Under the pieces are notes generated by a model, which ran no database searches, was not told where the DNA came from, and was given only the letters and a program-made list of their open reading frames with translations. This document shows, in pieces, positions 1 to 6,978 of a DNA stretch of 12,619 nucleotides. Both the position numbers and the translations under genes were made by a program. Numbering within the stretch: position 1 is the stretch's first letter; every line of letters begins with the position of its first letter. Source of the stretch: an uncultured cyanobacterium (GTDB lineage Bacteria; Cyanobacteriota; Cyanobacteriia; CACIAM-69d); the NCBI GenBank assembly GCA_937894105.1, contig CALCTI010000032.1:1-12619 (forward strand), read 5' to 3'.

Positions 1-51
1 ACGGTCTGGGGCCGCGGACTTTTGTATACATGTTGGTGGTGAGTCTCGTCA
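1..51. other. Window edge, unassigned
   Basis: The first 51 bases lie upstream of the first recognisable gene. All three plus-strand frames are open from the left edge, and they close at 40-42, 86-88 and 123-125. A preceding gene could therefore end here, immediately before or overlapping the next start. The stretch is too short to tell which frame is real, and I assign nothing. Confidence 0.3.
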
Positions 52-1707
52 GTGGGGTGGGCGGTTGGGGCGGTCCTGGCGTTGGTAACGGTGGCGATCG
101 CCCTGTTGCTGCTACTAGGAGATAATTCGGCGGCTCAGGTGCGATCATTTTCCTGGGGGAATCGCGCATTAGCGGCCCCGGACCGGGCGTTTATTTTGAC
201 TTTTAATCGACCGGTGGACCGGGATAGCGTTGAACAAAATTTAACGATACGACCGCCATTGCCGGGGCGTTTTAGCTGGTCCGGGGCGCGCATGGCGTAT
301 ACCATTGACGAGCCGGTGCCCTACGGGAAGACGTTTTCGATGCGGCTGGAGGGGGCAAAAACGTTACCCATTGGTTTGAGTAAGGATGTGCAGGATTTTG
401 AGCCTTTTAGCGGCACTTTTTCCGGGCGGGATGAAATTTTGGCTTACGTGGGTGTGGATCAAGACGAGCGCGATCGCCTGGTGCTGTACAACGTGACCCA
501 GCAGGTCAAGACGTTGCTAACGCCGCCGGAGTTGAGGGTTACAGATTTTCTGCCGTTTCCTGATCGCGATCGCATTTTATTTGGAGCCAGTGTGGTACCG
601 GATGGGGCTGATGATGGGGAAGATATTGGCGTCAATATTTCGGAGCAGCAGCTTTACACGGTAACCACGGGGCTAGGGCGATCGCCCAATAACGGTGCCT
701 CTTTTCTGGAGAGGGTGCAAAGGTGGTTTGGAAACCTGTTTAGTGATCGCCCTAACCCGGCGGGGGAATTAACCTTAATCCTGAGCTCGGATAAATATCA
801 GAACCTTAAATTTGACCTAGCGCCCAATGGTCAAACGATTGTGGTACAGCGGGTGGATCGGGAGCGTACCGATGAGTTTGGGCTGTGGGTCATTGTGAAT
901 GGGAAACCGCCGGAGCAGGTGCCCACGGAACAGGGGGGAGAGTTTTTAATTGCCCCGGACAGTCAGTCCCTGTCCATGACCCAGGGGGAGCGGCTCGCAA
1001 TTATGCCATTGCCGGATTCGTCCGCCGACAGGGGGCAGCAGCTCGCTAAATTTCGGCGAAAAATTGAGCCCCTGGATTTTTTGCCGAAATTTGGCGAGCT
1101 ACTAAATTTTTCCCCCGACGGTACCGCCGCTGCCCTGGTGAAATTTAACGAGGACTATACGCGATCGCTCTACATTGCCCGCAACAACGGGGACGAAGTA
1201 GAGCTGGGCAATATTAACGGGTCCATTCGCAGCGCTGAATTTTCCCCCAACGGTCAGTGGCTGTACTGTTTATTGGCGGAAATTATCGGCGATCCCGGTG
1301 CGGACAATTACCAGGAGCAGCCCTATATTGCAGTTTTTGATTTAGGGACGGAGGAGAGTCAGCCCCTGTTGCTGTTGCCCAATAGCCAGGAGATTCAAGT
1401 GGATTTGGCTCCCGATGGGCGATCGCTGCTGTTCTCCCGTCCGGTGATCGTGCAGGATGACGACGCAGGGGAGAATGTAGAGGGAAATGTAGAGAGAAAT
1501 GTAGAAGGCGATTCTGGCTCGAGGGCTACGGTGCAGGCTGAAACGGGGCAAAATAGGGCTATATCGACGACGGAATCTCTTGAGTATGCGTCCACGATCA
1601 GTCAGCTTTGGTTGCTAAAAGCCCTTCCTGCTCAGAACCAGGAAGACACTGTCCCCCAGCCAGAAGCACTGCCGATTATGGGAACCCAACCGCGCTGGCT
1701 GCCATAG
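52..1707 (+). CDS. Membrane-anchored Ig-like / PD40 beta-propeller protein
   Basis: Predicted 551-residue envelope protein of unknown function. Residues 4-22 form one hydrophobic segment (signal anchor), so the rest is probably periplasmic. Residues about 30-105 resemble a bacterial Ig-like (SbsA-type) domain, with a typical FILTFNRPVD stretch. From about 125 onward there are repeated propeller-blade signatures of the TolB/PD40 kind: DLAPNGQ near 255, NFSPDGT near 352, EFSPNGQ near 397 and DLAPDGR near 451. The C-terminus ends in PRWLP, which suits a last propeller strand. An acidic linker at 470-490 contains a short repeat. The start is GTG at 52; the frame has a stop at 40-42 and no other start between, and a GGTGGTGAG stretch lies upstream as a possible ribosome site. 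Such propellers usually bind proteins or glycans; no catalytic motif is visible. The assignment is by fold pattern only. Confidence 0.8.
   Translation: MGWAVGAVLALVTVAIALLLLLGDNSAAQVRSFSWGNRALAAPDRAFILTFNRPVDRDSVEQNLTIRPPLPGRFSWSGARMAYTIDEPVPYGKTFSMRLEGAKTLPIGLSKDVQDFEPFSGTFSGRDEILAYVGVDQDERDRLVLYNVTQQVKTLLTPPELRVTDFLPFPDRDRILFGASVVPDGADDGEDIGVNISEQQLYTVTTGLGRSPNNGASFLERVQRWFGNLFSDRPNPAGELTLILSSDKYQNLKFDLAPNGQTIVVQRVDRERTDEFGLWVIVNGKPPEQVPTEQGGEFLIAPDSQSLSMTQGERLAIMPLPDSSADRGQQLAKFRRKIEPLDFLPKFGELLNFSPDGTAAALVKFNEDYTRSLYIARNNGDEVELGNINGSIRSAEFSPNGQWLYCLLAEIIGDPGADNYQEQPYIAVFDLGTEESQPLLLLPNSQEIQVDLAPDGRSLLFSRPVIVQDDDAGENVEGNVERNVEGDSGSRATVQAETGQNRAISTTESLEYASTISQLWLLKALPAQNQEDTVPQPEALPIMGTQPRWLP
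1471..1506 (+). repeat. 12-bp tandem repeat, three units, in coding sequence
   Basis: Three imperfect 12-bp units (GAGAATGTAGAG, GGAAATGTAGAG, AGAAATGTAGAA) are in frame with the propeller protein. They encode ENVE-GNVE-RNVE at residues 474-485, in an acidic linker between the last two propeller strands. The repeat looks like slippage expansion in a surface loop. Confidence 0.75.
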
Positions 1708-2066
1708 GTTTAAGCGTTATGTTTAACGGGCTTGCTGCTCCGCATTCTGACTCGATATTCCTGATTTAAACCTTGGCAGGCTGAGGATTAGGCTATAACA
1801 ATGCCAGGACGCCGTGTGCGAAAGCAACTCAAAACAGCGGGTAAAGTTTGGCACCTAATTTGTTTCCGTGAGGGGTGTAGAGGATGTGTTGGCGAAGGGG
1901 TAACTATCACCGTTGTGTTAATCCTGTGCCGAACGCTAGAGGACTAACAAAATAAGCACTAACGAACTAACGAAATTGACGTTCATATTTCATTGACAAG
2001 CCGCAGTAGGTTCACGTTGCCGCTGAATCTAGATCCCCGAGCCCAAAATGAGCCCAAAATTGAGAT
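1708..2066. other. Intergenic region between propeller gene and glycosyltransferase
   Basis: This 359-bp gap holds no recognisable gene. It has a weak promoter-like pair (TTGGCA at 1773-1778, TATAAC at 1794-1799, spacer 15). An open frame of 48 codons starts at ATG 1801 and ends at 1947; its product is basic with five cysteines and I recognise no homology. It begins too close to the -10-like box to be that promoter's ordinary product, so I do not call it a gene. An 8-bp direct repeat (CTAACGAA twice) lies near 1959-1974. GGTTTAA near 1706 and TTAAACC near 1765 are inverted but too far apart to be a terminator. No clear terminator for the upstream gene is visible. Confidence 0.5.
2039..2060 (+). 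repeat. Perfect 11-bp tandem duplication before the glycosyltransferase start
   Basis: GAGCCCAAAAT occurs twice back to back at 2039-2049 and 2050-2060, ending 6 bases before ATG 2067. The duplication occupies the place where a ribosome site would be expected; only a weak GAG is present there. Confidence 0.85.
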
Positions 2067-2999
2067 ATGTCTGAGCTGATCGCCCACAAAATCTCCGTTG
2101 TTATTTGCACCTACAACCGTGCTGAATATCTCGGAGCCGCCATTGAAAGTTTGCTGGTTCAAGAGTTTGACGATTTTGAAGCGGTGGTAGTGGACAATGC
2201 GTCTACTGATAATACAAAGCAGGTGGTAGAGCCCTATTTGGGCGATCGCCGGATACGTTACGTTTACGAATCCCGCCAGGGGTTGAGCCACGCCCGAAAC
2301 TGCGGTTTTGAGGTAACCCGCTCCCCCGTTATTGCCTATATGGATGATGATGCGATCGCCTCAAAAACCTGGCTCAAGGAACTGTGGGCAGTGTACGAAA
2401 GGGATTCTAAAATTGGCGTCGCCGGGGGGCGCGTTGACCTGCTGTGGCCTAGGGGCTATTCCCACCCGCGCTGGCTGTCGCAAAATTTAGCGGGGCACCT
2501 GGGCGCTTACAACCTGGGGGCAGACGTTACCTTTATTACCAACCCCGGCATGACTCCCCGCGGTGTAAATTATTCTATGCGGCGGGAAGTGTGGGAGGCT
2601 CTGGATGGGTTTGATGCCACCCTGGGGCGCACCGGTAAAAATTTGCTCTCCAATGAGGAGCTGTATATGACCCAGCGTGTACTGGAAGGGGGCTGGAAGG
2701 TGGTCTATGTGCCCTCGGCGATCGTGGATCACCAGGTGGCACCGGAGCGGGTTAGGAAGCGCTGGTTTATGAGCCGTGGCTGGTGGCAAGGGGTCAGTGA
2801 GTATCACCGGGAAGAGTTGTGTGGGGATATGCCCTCGGGTCGAATGTGGCGGGGGACGGAAGGGCTGTTGCGAGGGCTGGCGAAGTGCGTTAAGTACATT
2901 AACAATCTGCCAATGTGTTTTGATAACCTGGTTTACGCCTACAGCCAGTTGGGATACATTACTGCCTTAGTGAAAGGTAAATCTGTCGGTAAATCGTAA
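2067..2999 (+). CDS. Glycosyltransferase family 2
   Basis: Predicted 310-residue inverting GT-A glycosyltransferase, moving a sugar from a nucleotide-sugar donor in the cytoplasm. The N-terminus has the typical GT2 start VVICTYNRAEYL (11-22). VVDNASTDNT (41-50) contains the acidic residue D43 expected to contact the nucleotide, and MDDDAIA (92-98) holds the metal-binding DxD at 93-95. NEELYMTQRVLEGG (196-209) has the acidic pair expected in the acceptor-site region, and DHQVAPERVRKRW (221-233) matches the C-terminal basic motif of this group. There is no strong membrane segment. The acceptor cannot be named. galE lies 144 bp downstream on the same strand, so the pair may serve exopolysaccharide or lipid-linked glycan synthesis; co-transcription is an inference. 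The ATG start has a poor ribosome site, with an 11-bp tandem duplication in that position. Confidence 0.93.
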   Translation: MSELIAHKISVVICTYNRAEYLGAAIESLLVQEFDDFEAVVVDNASTDNTKQVVEPYLGDRRIRYVYESRQGLSHARNCGFEVTRSPVIAYMDDDAIASKTWLKELWAVYERDSKIGVAGGRVDLLWPRGYSHPRWLSQNLAGHLGAYNLGADVTFITNPGMTPRGVNYSMRREVWEALDGFDATLGRTGKNLLSNEELYMTQRVLEGGWKVVYVPSAIVDHQVAPERVRKRWFMSRGWWQGVSEYHREELCGDMPSGRMWRGTEGLLRGLAKCVKYINNLPMCFDNLVYAYSQLGYITALVKGKSVGKS

Positions 3000-3143
3000 C
3001 GGCACAGGTGGCAATATAAATGACGGAAAAAGTGACGGTACAAGCAGCGGTACGATTGACTGTCATGGGTTTTGACGGACAGTTTATGGCGGCTTGAGTG
3101 TCGCGACCCCTAGGGAATAACGTAGTAGCCAGGATTCGAACAC

Positions 3144-4157
3144 GTGGATAGGAACAACATAGCGGCGCAGGGAACGGTTTTGGTGACGGGGGGAGCGGGC
3201 TATATTGGCTCCCACGCGGCGCTGGCGTTGAAGCAGGCAGGCTATGACGTGGTGATTTTGGATGATTTAAGCTGCGGGCACCAGGATTTGGTGGATTCGG
3301 TGCTTAAGGTGGAGCTGATTAAGGGGGATATTAGCGATCGCTCCCTATTAGATCAGCTTTTTCGCGATCGCAAAATCGACGGGATCATGCACTTTGCGGC
3401 TTATATCGAAGTGGGTGAGTCGGTGCGAGATCCAGGAAAATACTATCAAAACAACGTTTTTGGCACGTTAACGTTGCTGGAGGCTGCCGTTGCTGCGGAT
3501 ATTGACAAATTTATTTTTTCATCCACCTGCGCCACCTATGGCGTGCCTGAAACCTTGCCGATTCCCGATGATCACCCGCAGAATCCTGTCAGTCCCTACG
3601 GCACCAGCAAGTTAATGGTGGAACAGATTTTAGATGACTTTGAGGTAGCCCACGGGACGCGGTCCGTGTGTTTCCGGTATTTCAACGCTGCTGGGGCGGA
3701 TCCTGAAGGGCGGTTGGGGGAAGCCCGCGCCCATGAAACCCATTTAGTGCCGTTGGTGCTGCGGACGGCTATGGGCAAGCGCGATTTTATTAGTATTTAC
3801 GGCACTGATTACGATACGCCCGATGGCACCTGTGTGCGGGACTATATCCATGTGAGTGACCTGGCTAATGCCCATGTGCTGGGACTTCAGTACTTGCTGA
3901 AGGGGGGAAAATCAACCAAGTTTAATTTGGGCAACGGCAATGGGTTTTCGGTAAAGGAAATTATTGAGGCGTCTAAGGCAATCACCGGCAAGGAGTTTAC
4001 GGTGAAAGTGGATGATCGCCGCCCGGGAGATGCTCCCACGTTGGTGGGCAGTGCTGAGCGAGCCACGACTATTTTGGGCTGGCAGCCAAAGTATGCTGAT
4101 ATTGACAGCATTATTGCCCACGCCTGGAAATGGCACCAAAATCGCTACGGTGCCTAG
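3144..4157 (+). CDS. galE: UDP-glucose 4-epimerase
   Basis: Predicted 337-residue cytoplasmic epimerase interconverting UDP-glucose and UDP-galactose with bound NAD, an extended short-chain dehydrogenase. The Rossmann glycine motif GGAGYIGS is at 16-23. HFAAYIEVGESV (83-94) is the typical substrate/NAD loop. STCATYG (127-133) supplies the catalytic Ser/Thr, and YGTSK (152-156) gives catalytic Tyr152 and Lys156. NAAGAD (181-186) and RRPGDAP (292-298) are conserved substrate-binding stretches. Length is normal for GalE. I take GTG 3144 as start because AGGA at 3131-3134 lies 9 bases upstream; about 10 residues precede the Rossmann strand, which is reasonable. The stop TAG at 4155-4157 is part of the CTAG flanking a small mobile element, so the C-terminus may have been set by that insertion. 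It probably feeds the neighbouring glycosyltransferase or general envelope polysaccharide synthesis. Confidence 0.96.
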   Translation: MDRNNIAAQGTVLVTGGAGYIGSHAALALKQAGYDVVILDDLSCGHQDLVDSVLKVELIKGDISDRSLLDQLFRDRKIDGIMHFAAYIEVGESVRDPGKYYQNNVFGTLTLLEAAVAADIDKFIFSSTCATYGVPETLPIPDDHPQNPVSPYGTSKLMVEQILDDFEVAHGTRSVCFRYFNAAGADPEGRLGEARAHETHLVPLVLRTAMGKRDFISIYGTDYDTPDGTCVRDYIHVSDLANAHVLGLQYLLKGGKSTKFNLGNGNGFSVKEIIEASKAITGKEFTVKVDDRRPGDAPTLVGSAERATTILGWQPKYADIDSIIAHAWKWHQNRYGA

Positions 4158-4280
4158 GGCGTGTCATCAATTAATCTCCAGAAGCCTTATGCAGTAGGAG
4201 TACGCGCCCTTTAAAACAAACAAGGCTAGGAGCTGAAACCCCTACGGCTCTTGACTTAGGGATTCAATTGATGACAGCCC
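4158..4280 (+). mobile_element. MITE-like element, copy 1 (123 bp, CTAG flanks)
   Basis: A non-coding element with imperfect terminal inverted repeats: left GGCGTGTCATCAATT at 4158-4172, right end reading GGGCTGTCATCAATT on the minus strand (4266-4280), 13 of 15 bases matching. CTAG at 4154-4157 and 4281-4284 flanks it as a 4-bp target duplication. No transposase is encoded. The left 53 bases are about 85% identical by eye to copy 2 (6827-6880), and the right ends also match. AGGGCG (4156-4161) can pair with CGCCCT (4205-4210), and CTCC (4176-4179) with GGAG (4197-4200), giving a foldback. TIR layout and CTAG target suggest mobilisation by an IS5-group transposase elsewhere in the genome (inference). 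It lies between convergent galE and thiD and may act as a two-way terminator. Confidence 0.8.
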
Positions 4281-4310
4281 CTAGGTAGTCCAGCCTTTGC
4301 TCATTGATGA

Positions 4311-5150
4311 TTACTGAGTGACAGCTAGCGACTTGAGCGACTTGATTAAAGGATAAAAGTGCCCGACAGGTCCCTGGCCGCGACCGATCGCCAGGGAATA
4401 TTTCAGGGCATTGGTGACGTAATTTTTGGCGTCTTGGGCAGCTATCAGCGGGGCGAGTCCACGGGCAAGGTTTGCGGCGCTCGCTGCTGCCAAAGTACAG
4501 CCGGTGCCATGAGTATGGGGTGTCTCTACCAGTTCTGTTCGCAGTACGGTACATTCCCCCGACGTGCCATCCATCCACATGTCCACCCCCTGCAAATCTG
4601 CCACCAACCCGCCGCCTTTGATCAGAACGCACTGGGGGCCCATATTCAGAATTTCCGCCGCCGCCGCCTTCATCTCACCCAGGGAATTCAGGGGCATGCC
4701 CGTTAAAAGTTGGGTTTCGTAGGAGTTGGGAGTGGTAATTAGCGCCATTGGCAACAGGGAATCGCGCAAGGTCTCCACAGCAGTTTGATCAATAAGCTGA
4801 GCACCCGTTCGAGACACCATCACCGGATCCACCACTAGCTGCTGAATTTGCCAGTGCTTTACCCGATCCGCCACCGTTTCAATAATGGACGCGTTTAGCA
4901 ACATGCCGGTTTTTGCCGCGTTAATGTCAATATCATCCGCTACGGCATCAATTTGAGCAGCGACTCCTTCGGCAGGCAAAGCATCCACCCGGTTTACGCC
5001 CAGGGTGTTTTGGGCAGTGACACAGGTGACAGCACTCATGCCGTGAACGCAGTGCATCGCAAAAGTGCGTAGGTCAGCTTGCAGTCCTGCTCCCCCTCCA
5101 CTGTCGGAACCGGCAATGGTTAAAGCAGTGGGCACCGAGCCACTTGCCAT
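4311..5150 (-). CDS. thiD: Hydroxymethylpyrimidine / phosphomethylpyrimidine kinase
   Basis: Predicted 279-residue cytoplasmic kinase that phosphorylates 4-amino-5-hydroxymethyl-2-methylpyrimidine and then its monophosphate, supplying the pyrimidine diphosphate for thiamin synthesis. It belongs to the ribokinase-like fold. Diagnostic stretches are AGSDSGGGAGLQADL near the N-terminus (13-27), AQNT (46-49) in the substrate pocket, KTGML (80-84), DPVM (108-111), TPNSYE (140-145), and the anion-hole motif HGTGCT (214-219) with the catalytic Cys218. Length is typical of single-domain ThiD; there is no ThiE fusion. The ATG at 5148-5150 is preceded by AGGGAAAG, a good ribosome site. It starts 40 bp after the ftsZ stop on the same strand, so it is probably read from the ftsZ transcript. 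A mobile element lies just beyond its 3' end. No TPP riboswitch was recognised in front of it. Confidence 0.96.
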   Translation of the reverse strand: MASGSVPTALTIAGSDSGGGAGLQADLRTFAMHCVHGMSAVTCVTAQNTLGVNRVDALPAEGVAAQIDAVADDIDINAAKTGMLLNASIIETVADRVKHWQIQQLVVDPVMVSRTGAQLIDQTAVETLRDSLLPMALITTPNSYETQLLTGMPLNSLGEMKAAAAEILNMGPQCVLIKGGGLVADLQGVDMWMDGTSGECTVLRTELVETPHTHGTGCTLAAASAANLARGLAPLIAAQDAKNYVTNALKYSLAIGRGQGPVGHFYPLIKSLKSLAVTQ

Positions 5151-5190
5151 AATTCTTTCCCTGAAAATTAGTGGAAATTAGTGGTAGAAA

Positions 5191-6486
5191 TTAGCGGCCA
5201 GTATTGGGATTATTACGTCGTCGCTGGAGGAATTCGGGAATATCTAAACCGTCGCTGGGAGGGCGATCGCCCGCTGGAGACGTAGGCATGGGAGGCGCTG
5301 CTGAGGTTTGAGATGGAAACTTCGGGGGAACAGGGGCTGTTCGAGGAGCCGGGGTTGCTTGGACGCTGCCAACAGTGGCGGCAGCTTCCCCGGAAAAGCC
5401 AGTGGCGATGACCGTAATCCGAATTTCTCCCTGGAGGCGATCGTCCAAAACGGCGCCAAAAATAATATTGGCATTGGGGTCGACCACTTCGTAAATTGCT
5501 TCCGCTGCCGAGTTGACCTCGTGAAGGGTTAAATCAGCCCCGCCGGTAATATTTAATACAACGCCCTGGGCACCTTCAATGGAAGATTCCAAAAGGGGTG
5601 ATGAAATGGCCGCGTTGGCCGCATCCCGCGATCGCGACTTGCCAGAGCCAATGCCAATGCCCATCAGCGCTGATCCCGCATCAGCCATCACCGCCTTAAC
5701 GTCAGCAAAGTCAACGTTAACCAAGCCAGGAATCATAATAATGTCGGAAATTCCCTGAACCCCCTGGCGCAGCACATCATCGGCATAACGGAATGCCTCC
5801 TGCACCGGCGTTTGTTCAGGAATCGCCGCCAGCAGGCGATCATTGGGAATCACAATAAGCGTATCCACATACTCTTGCAGCTCAGCGATACCCTGCTCAG
5901 CCTGAGTGGTGCGACGACGCCCTTCAAATTTAAACGGGCGGGTCACCACAGCAACGGTTAAGGCTCCCTGCTCCTTAGCCACTTCCGCCACAACGGGTGC
6001 TGCTCCCGTGCCAGTGCCTCCGCCCATACCTGCCGTAATAAAAACCAGATCTGACCCTTCTAAAGCCGCCGCAATTTCTTCACGGGACTCTTCTGCAGCT
6101 TCTCGTCCTACGGTACGCTCCCCTCCGGCTCCCAATCCCTTGGTAAGCTTCTGCCCAATTTGCAACTGCTGGGGCGTGGAGGACTGAATTAACGTTTGGG
6201 CATCGGTATTGATAGACCAAAACTCAATACCGGACAAATCACTGGCAATCATGCGATTTACTGCATTACCGCCGCCGCCCCCGACGCCAATTACTTTTAT
6301 TCGTGCAATATTACTTGGCACAGTATCGCTACCTTGTGAATGAGCATCGGGAGTGGCTCCGTTGGCACTGGCCCCTTCCCCGAAATACGAGCTGTGGCTA
6401 TTGGAGGCCGCAGAGTTAGAGCTGTTTTGCGCTGATGATGCGTTGGAACTGGGTTGAGCTAGCCGGGAAGGTCGCTTAAAGGTCAT
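5191..6486 (-). CDS. ftsZ: Cell division GTPase FtsZ
   Basis: Predicted 431-residue tubulin homologue that polymerises with GTP into the division ring at mid-cell. Residues 1-60 are a variable Ser/Asn/Gly-rich arm. The GTPase domain begins with IKVIGVGGGGGNAVNRM (63-79); the tubulin signature GGGTGTG is at 155-161, and NVDFADVKAVM (257-267) is the synergy loop with the catalytic acidic residues D259 and D262. A Pro/Ala-rich linker (about 368-412) leads to the C-terminal peptide GLDIPEFLQRRR (413-424), the partner-binding tail of cyanobacterial FtsZ. The frame stays open upstream to an ATG at 6604-6606, but those 40 extra residues do not resemble FtsZ. I prefer ATG 6484-6486 (MTFKRP), although its ribosome site is weak. 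ftsQ lies upstream beyond a 605-bp gap containing a mobile element; thiD follows by 40 bp. Confidence 0.96.
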   Translation of the reverse strand: MTFKRPSRLAQPSSNASSAQNSSNSAASNSHSSYFGEGASANGATPDAHSQGSDTVPSNIARIKVIGVGGGGGNAVNRMIASDLSGIEFWSINTDAQTLIQSSTPQQLQIGQKLTKGLGAGGERTVGREAAEESREEIAAALEGSDLVFITAGMGGGTGTGAAPVVAEVAKEQGALTVAVVTRPFKFEGRRRTTQAEQGIAELQEYVDTLIVIPNDRLLAAIPEQTPVQEAFRYADDVLRQGVQGISDIIMIPGLVNVDFADVKAVMADAGSALMGIGIGSGKSRSRDAANAAISSPLLESSIEGAQGVVLNITGGADLTLHEVNSAAEAIYEVVDPNANIIFGAVLDDRLQGEIRITVIATGFSGEAAATVGSVQATPAPRTAPVPPKFPSQTSAAPPMPTSPAGDRPPSDGLDIPEFLQRRRNNPNTGR

Positions 6487-6618
6487 GGCTAATTCAGTTG
6501 TATTAATAGCTCTAATAAATGAAATTGTCTTAAGTGTTCCTTGCAGCACATAGGATGCTCTATGCGTTGCTTTGCATAAGGATTCCCAGCGGCCCAGCCA
6601 AGGCATTAACTTTAGTCA

Positions 6619-6647
6619 AAGATAGGGTAAGTTGCCTGAAAAGACAA
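6619..6647 (-). promoter_or_regulatory. Candidate ftsZ promoter
   Basis: On the minus strand, TTGTCT (6642-6647) and TATCTT (6619-6624) are separated by 17 bases, each matching 4 of 6 sigma-70 consensus positions. Transcription would begin near 6612, giving a leader of about 125 bases before the preferred ftsZ start. Because this lies between the mobile element and ftsZ, ftsZ could be expressed independently of ftsQ. A perfect TTGACA at about 6738-6743 on the same strand has no -10 partner at proper spacing. Confidence 0.35.
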
Positions 6648-6783
6648 CGGCACGCCATGAGGGCGCTGATGACCATAAGGAGCACCTTGAACCGTTGTGG
6701 CATCAGGATAATGACCAGCAAGGAGTACAGTTTAGGCTTGTCAACATCTAACCTGCCAACTTTGGAGTGATAGTTGATCGCCC

Positions 6784-6815
6784 AAGTCTTACGAAGACTT
6801 ATAAGGCATTTTTTT
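6784..6815 (+). terminator. Small perfect hairpin followed by seven T
   Basis: AAGTCTT (6784-6790), loop ACG, AAGACTT (6794-6800) form a perfect 7-bp stem; after 8 bases comes a run of seven T (6809-6815). The stem is AT-rich and no plus-strand gene feeds into it, so it is a poor intrinsic terminator. It may instead be a protein-binding palindrome upstream of ftsZ. Confidence 0.25.
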
Positions 6816-6826
6816 CTCAGTGCTAG

Positions 6827-6978
6827 GGCGTGCCATCAATTAACTCCCAGAAGCTTGATGCAGTGGGAAGTACGCGCCCTTCGCAACACAAAACTCAAAG
6901 CTAAAACCTTTACAAACATTGAGCTTGAGATTTATGAGCTTGAGATTTATGAACGTGAGACTTAACTGATGACAGCCC
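6827..6978 (+). mobile_element. MITE-like element, copy 2 (152 bp, CTAG flanks)
   Basis: Second copy of the element at 4158-4280, in the same orientation. The left end GGCGTGCCATCAATT (6827-6841) and the right end (minus strand GGGCTGTCATCAGTT, 6964-6978) are inverted repeats. CTAG at 6823-6826 and 6979-6982 flanks it. AGGGCG (6825-6830) can pair with CGCCCT (6875-6880). CTCCCA (6844-6849) can pair with TGGGAAG (6864-6870) if one A bulges, so the foldback of copy 1 is kept despite base changes. It is about 29 bp longer than copy 1, mostly from a 15-bp tandem repeat near the right end. It encodes no transposase. It lies between ftsQ and ftsZ, about 110 bp past ftsQ and 340 bp before ftsZ. Confidence 0.8.
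6921..6964 (+). repeat. 15-bp tandem repeat inside MITE copy 2
   Basis: GAGCTTGAGATTTAT is repeated exactly at 6921-6935 and 6936-6950. A diverged third unit (GAACGTGAGACTTA) runs on to the right terminal repeat. Copy 1 has room for only one related unit, so the expansion explains the length difference between the copies. Confidence 0.8.

Noticed and set aside
1801..1947. 48-codon open frame between the propeller gene and the glycosyltransferase
   Set aside because: It has no ribosome site, its composition is atypical and no homology is recognisable.
2039..2060. GAGCCCAAAAT duplication as an operator
   Set aside because: It is a direct tandem copy without dyad symmetry, so slippage explains it more simply than a regulator site.
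6487..6606. FtsZ starting at ATG 6604-6606
   Set aside because: The extra 40 residues resemble no FtsZ N-terminus I know, and MTFKRP is a natural start for the variable arm. It is kept as an open point in the findings.
6774..6965. Plus-strand open frame of 63 codons
   Set aside because: It runs through MITE copy 2 and owes its length to the 15-bp repeat. A similar peptide appears in another frame at copy 1 only because the DNA repeats.
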